This document shows, one piece after another, positions 8,043 through 9,304 of a stretch of 9,304 nucleotides of DNA. The notes beneath the pieces are model-generated. The model ran no database searches and had not been told where the DNA came from. It saw only the letters and a list, made by a program, of their open reading frames with translations. A program made the translations under genes and the position numbers. This stretch comes from Psychrobacter sp. (GTDB lineage Bacteria > Pseudomonadota > Gammaproteobacteria > Pseudomonadales > Moraxellaceae). The stretch is from contig JARIAA010000109.1 in assembly GCA_029264635.1 (NCBI GenBank), positions 1 through 9,304 on the forward strand, given 5' to 3'. Position 1 is the first letter of the stretch. Each line of letters starts with the position of its first letter.

Positions 8043-8083
8043 TAAAATACCCCAAAGATCTAGTATCTTTGGGGTATTTTATT
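8043..8083 (+). terminator. Strong bidirectional intrinsic terminator after icd
   Basis: A perfect 17-bp stem (8043-8059 with 8065-8081) encloses a 5-nt loop. CCCC/GGGG sits mid-stem and A/T-rich flanks give a T-tract on both strands. It ends icd on the plus strand. It would serve equally for a minus-strand gene coming from the right, which fits the convergent icd-I relic described below. Confidence 0.93.
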
Positions 8084-8221
8084 GCTTCTAACAATAAGAC
8101 GTATGTGACGCTAATCTTTACTGACCGCCATTATGAGATTTTTTAAAACTGTCATAAAAAACTATCTGCACCAGTAGATGGCGGCTGTCTGAATCAGGAT
8201 TAACCAATCACAAAAGCATAA

Positions 8222-8350
8222 CTATACATTCATGTGTTTAATAATGGCTTTACCAAACTCAGAAGTACTGAGCACAATAGCATCTGGCATCCAGCGCTCA
8301 AAGTCATCAGTCACGGTTTTATTTGCAATTGTTCCATGATTGTATATTAG
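8222..8350 (-). pseudogene. icd: C-terminal relic of homodimeric (type I) NADP-isocitrate dehydrogenase
   Basis: Reading the minus strand into a TAG at 8222-8224 gives GTIANKTVTDDFERWM, then PDAIVL, then STSEFGKAIIKHMNV. This aligns with the extreme C-terminus of E. coli Icd (about AINAKTVTYDFERLMDG, then CSEFGDAIIENM), a family unrelated in sequence to the monomeric enzyme next door. Similarity is clear over about 37 codons (8225-8335) and may trail on to 8350 (LIYNHG). An in-frame TGA at 8366-8368 then closes the frame. The rest of the roughly 415-codon gene is absent, and the conserved Tyr of TYDFERLM has become Asp. The fragment has no plausible start and should not be functional. It is convergent with the intact monomeric icd and shares its terminator. 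It could be a decayed gene or a displaced gene end left by a vanished insertion. Confidence 0.75.
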
Positions 8351-8567
8351 ATGACGCACGCAAGCTCAATACTCTGTTATGCTAGCCACGTTATTATAAT
8401 TGAAGCATTAAAAACGTCTGCTTCATAAAAAAAGCACAATCAGAGTAGTATGGCCAGCTAAACAATTGATTCCTTTAATACTGTTCTAGGTAAAAAATAT
8501 TTTAAATGCTCTTACTTATGGTACTAAAACAGGCCAATCGATGTTAAGGTTTTTAAGATATCAAGCC

Positions 8568-8618
8568 TATGTAAGTACCAATACTATAAATACCATTTTA
8601 CTAGTATGGCTTTACATA
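8568..8618. repeat. Imperfect long inverted repeat upstream of rluE
   Basis: Outer arms TATGTAA (8568-8574) and TTACATA (8612-8618) pair perfectly. Inside them CCA(A)TACTA (8578-8586) pairs with TAGTATGG (8602-8609), leaving one bulged A. The central loop is AT-rich. No T-run follows, so it is not a typical terminator. It may be an operator-like structure or a short non-autonomous repeat. Confidence 0.4.
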
Positions 8619-8690
8619 TAAAGACTATTTTTGATCTTAACTACTGCTATTTACTCCAACTAACTTTTCTTAATTTGTTTTTTTCTTGGA

Positions 8691-8696
8691 TATAAT
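8691..8696 (+). promoter_or_regulatory. Consensus -10 box of rluE
   Basis: A perfect TATAAT ends only 6 bases before the rluE ATG at 8703. The best -35 is a weak TTCTTA at 8667-8672 (18-bp spacing). Transcription from this box would start at or next to the A of the ATG, which predicts a leaderless or nearly leaderless mRNA. No Shine-Dalgarno sequence lies at normal spacing; the only GGA (8688-8690) is 12 nt away. Confidence 0.5.
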
Positions 8697-8702
8697 CACT
8701 CT

Positions 8703-9304
8703 ATGTCGACATCCAGTCTCATCTTATTTAATAAGCCTTATGGGGTACAAAGCCAGTTTCGCGATGACAGCAACAACGACCATACCACCTTATCGCAATA
8801 TTTCACTGATAAGTCATTACGAGTCGCTGGTCGACTTGATGCGACCTCAGAGGGTTTGCTGATTTTGACCAGTGATGGACGAGTAAACAAAGCGATTACT
8901 CACCCACCAAAAGCCAATAAGGGAGAAAAACAAGGTAAGACTTATTTGGTACAAGTTGAGGGTATCCCTACCGCTGAGCAACTCCATAAGCTGCAAAAAG
9001 GGGTGGTTCTCAAAGACGGTAAGACCCTGCCTGCCGACATCGAGCCGTTAAGTGAAGAGGAGCTGCCAATGTCCTTATGGAGACGTGATCCGCCAATACG
9101 TGAGCGTAAAAGTGTGCCAGATTCATGGCTGATGCTGACCATTTATGAAGGAAAGAACCGCCAAGTCAGGCGTATGACCGCCCATGTTGGCCTGCCTTGC
9201 CTGCGCTTGATTCGTTGGTCTGTCGCAGGGTTTGAATTGGGCAATCTAAGCGTTGGTGAGTTTGTACGTATCCATTTAAATAATGAGCATTATCAACGAT
9301 TGGG
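8703..9304 (+). CDS. rluE: 23S rRNA pseudouridine synthase RluE (C-terminus beyond window)
   Basis: The product is an RsuA/RluB-E family pseudouridine synthase. RluE of E. coli isomerises U2457 of 23S rRNA. About 200 codons are visible with no stop before the window edge; the E. coli protein is 217 aa, so only the tail is missing. The catalytic aspartate is D46 in VAGRLDATSEGLLILTSDG. LILFNKPYGV at the start, PPIRERKSVPDSWL, and the C-terminal EGKNRQVRRMTAHVGLP are family blocks. The last two favour RluE over RluB or RsuA. There is no N-terminal S4 domain, as expected for RluE. The ATG at 8703 is the only sensible start, since MSTSSLILFNKP opens directly into the fold. In E. coli rluE is divergent from icd, and here it is divergent from the icd-I relic. 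Confidence 0.93.
   Translation, partial: MSTSSLILFNKPYGVQSQFRDDSNNDHTTLSQYFTDKSLRVAGRLDATSEGLLILTSDGRVNKAITHPPKANKGEKQGKTYLVQVEGIPTAEQLHKLQKGVVLKDGKTLPADIEPLSEEELPMSLWRRDPPIRERKSVPDSWLMLTIYEGKNRQVRRMTAHVGLPCLRLIRWSVAGFELGNLSVGEFVRIHLNNEHYQRL

Larger units (their letters stand above)
8351..8702. other. Gene-free region between the icd-I relic and rluE
   Basis: These 352 AT-rich bases show no further recognisable IDH coding sequence and no other gene. Structures present are a 7-bp inverted repeat at 8401-8425 (TGAAGCA/TGCTTCA, 11-nt spacer) and a larger imperfect inverted repeat at 8568-8618. The right end carries the rluE promoter. If icd-I once lay here, its body has been removed and this may be partly its former upstream region. 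Confidence 0.5.

Noticed and set aside
8401..8425. TGAAGCA/TGCTTCA hairpin as terminator of a minus-strand or plus-strand gene
   Set aside because: The run of A/T lies on the wrong side for a T-tract on either useful strand, and there is no gene for it to terminate.
8942..9142. Minus-strand open frame of 66 codons in rluE
   Set aside because: It is antisense to the conserved RluE catalytic domain.

Overview
The window looks like an ordinary chromosomal segment of a gamma-proteobacterium of the Moraxellaceae, most likely Psychrobacter. That assignment is an inference. It rests on moderate GC with AT-rich intergenic DNA, a monomeric-type isocitrate dehydrogenase, a lone ubiC, a COG3146/DUF482 acyltransferase and the overall gene order. 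No database search was possible.

Layout, left to right. (1) Minus strand, 1-1466: the N-terminal 488 codons of an M3-family oligoendopeptidase F-like zinc peptidase, cut by the window edge. (2) Minus strand, 1771-3027: glyA, serine hydroxymethyltransferase, ending at a strong intrinsic terminator. (3) Minus strand, 3292-3792: ubiC, chorismate lyase, which follows (4) 3868-5211, a DUF482 GNAT-like acyltransferase. These two are close enough to share a transcript, and a hairpin with a T-run ends it before glyA. (5) A 536-bp divergent intergenic region containing dyad-symmetric sequences and a possible 29-residue hydrophobic micro-ORF. (6) Plus strand, 5748-7967: a complete monomeric NADP-dependent isocitrate dehydrogenase with a 17-bp perfect terminator stem behind it. 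(7) A 735-bp gap before rluE. Hidden in it, on the minus strand at about 8222-8350, is a short relic of the C-terminus of the other, homodimeric type of NADP-isocitrate dehydrogenase (icd, type I). (8) Plus strand, 8703 to the end: rluE, a 23S rRNA pseudouridine synthase missing its last residues at the window edge. It has a consensus -10 box only 6 nt before its ATG.

The genes are housekeeping: peptide turnover, one-carbon/serine metabolism, ubiquinone precursor supply, the TCA cycle and rRNA modification. I see no mobile element, CRISPR array, tRNA/rRNA gene, defence system or toxin-antitoxin pair. The most informative observation is the icd-I relic. It sits convergent with an intact monomeric IDH and divergent from rluE, the place expected from the icd-rluE neighbourhood of E. 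coli. This suggests that a lineage once carrying both IDH types lost the homodimeric one and now relies on the monomeric enzyme at this locus.
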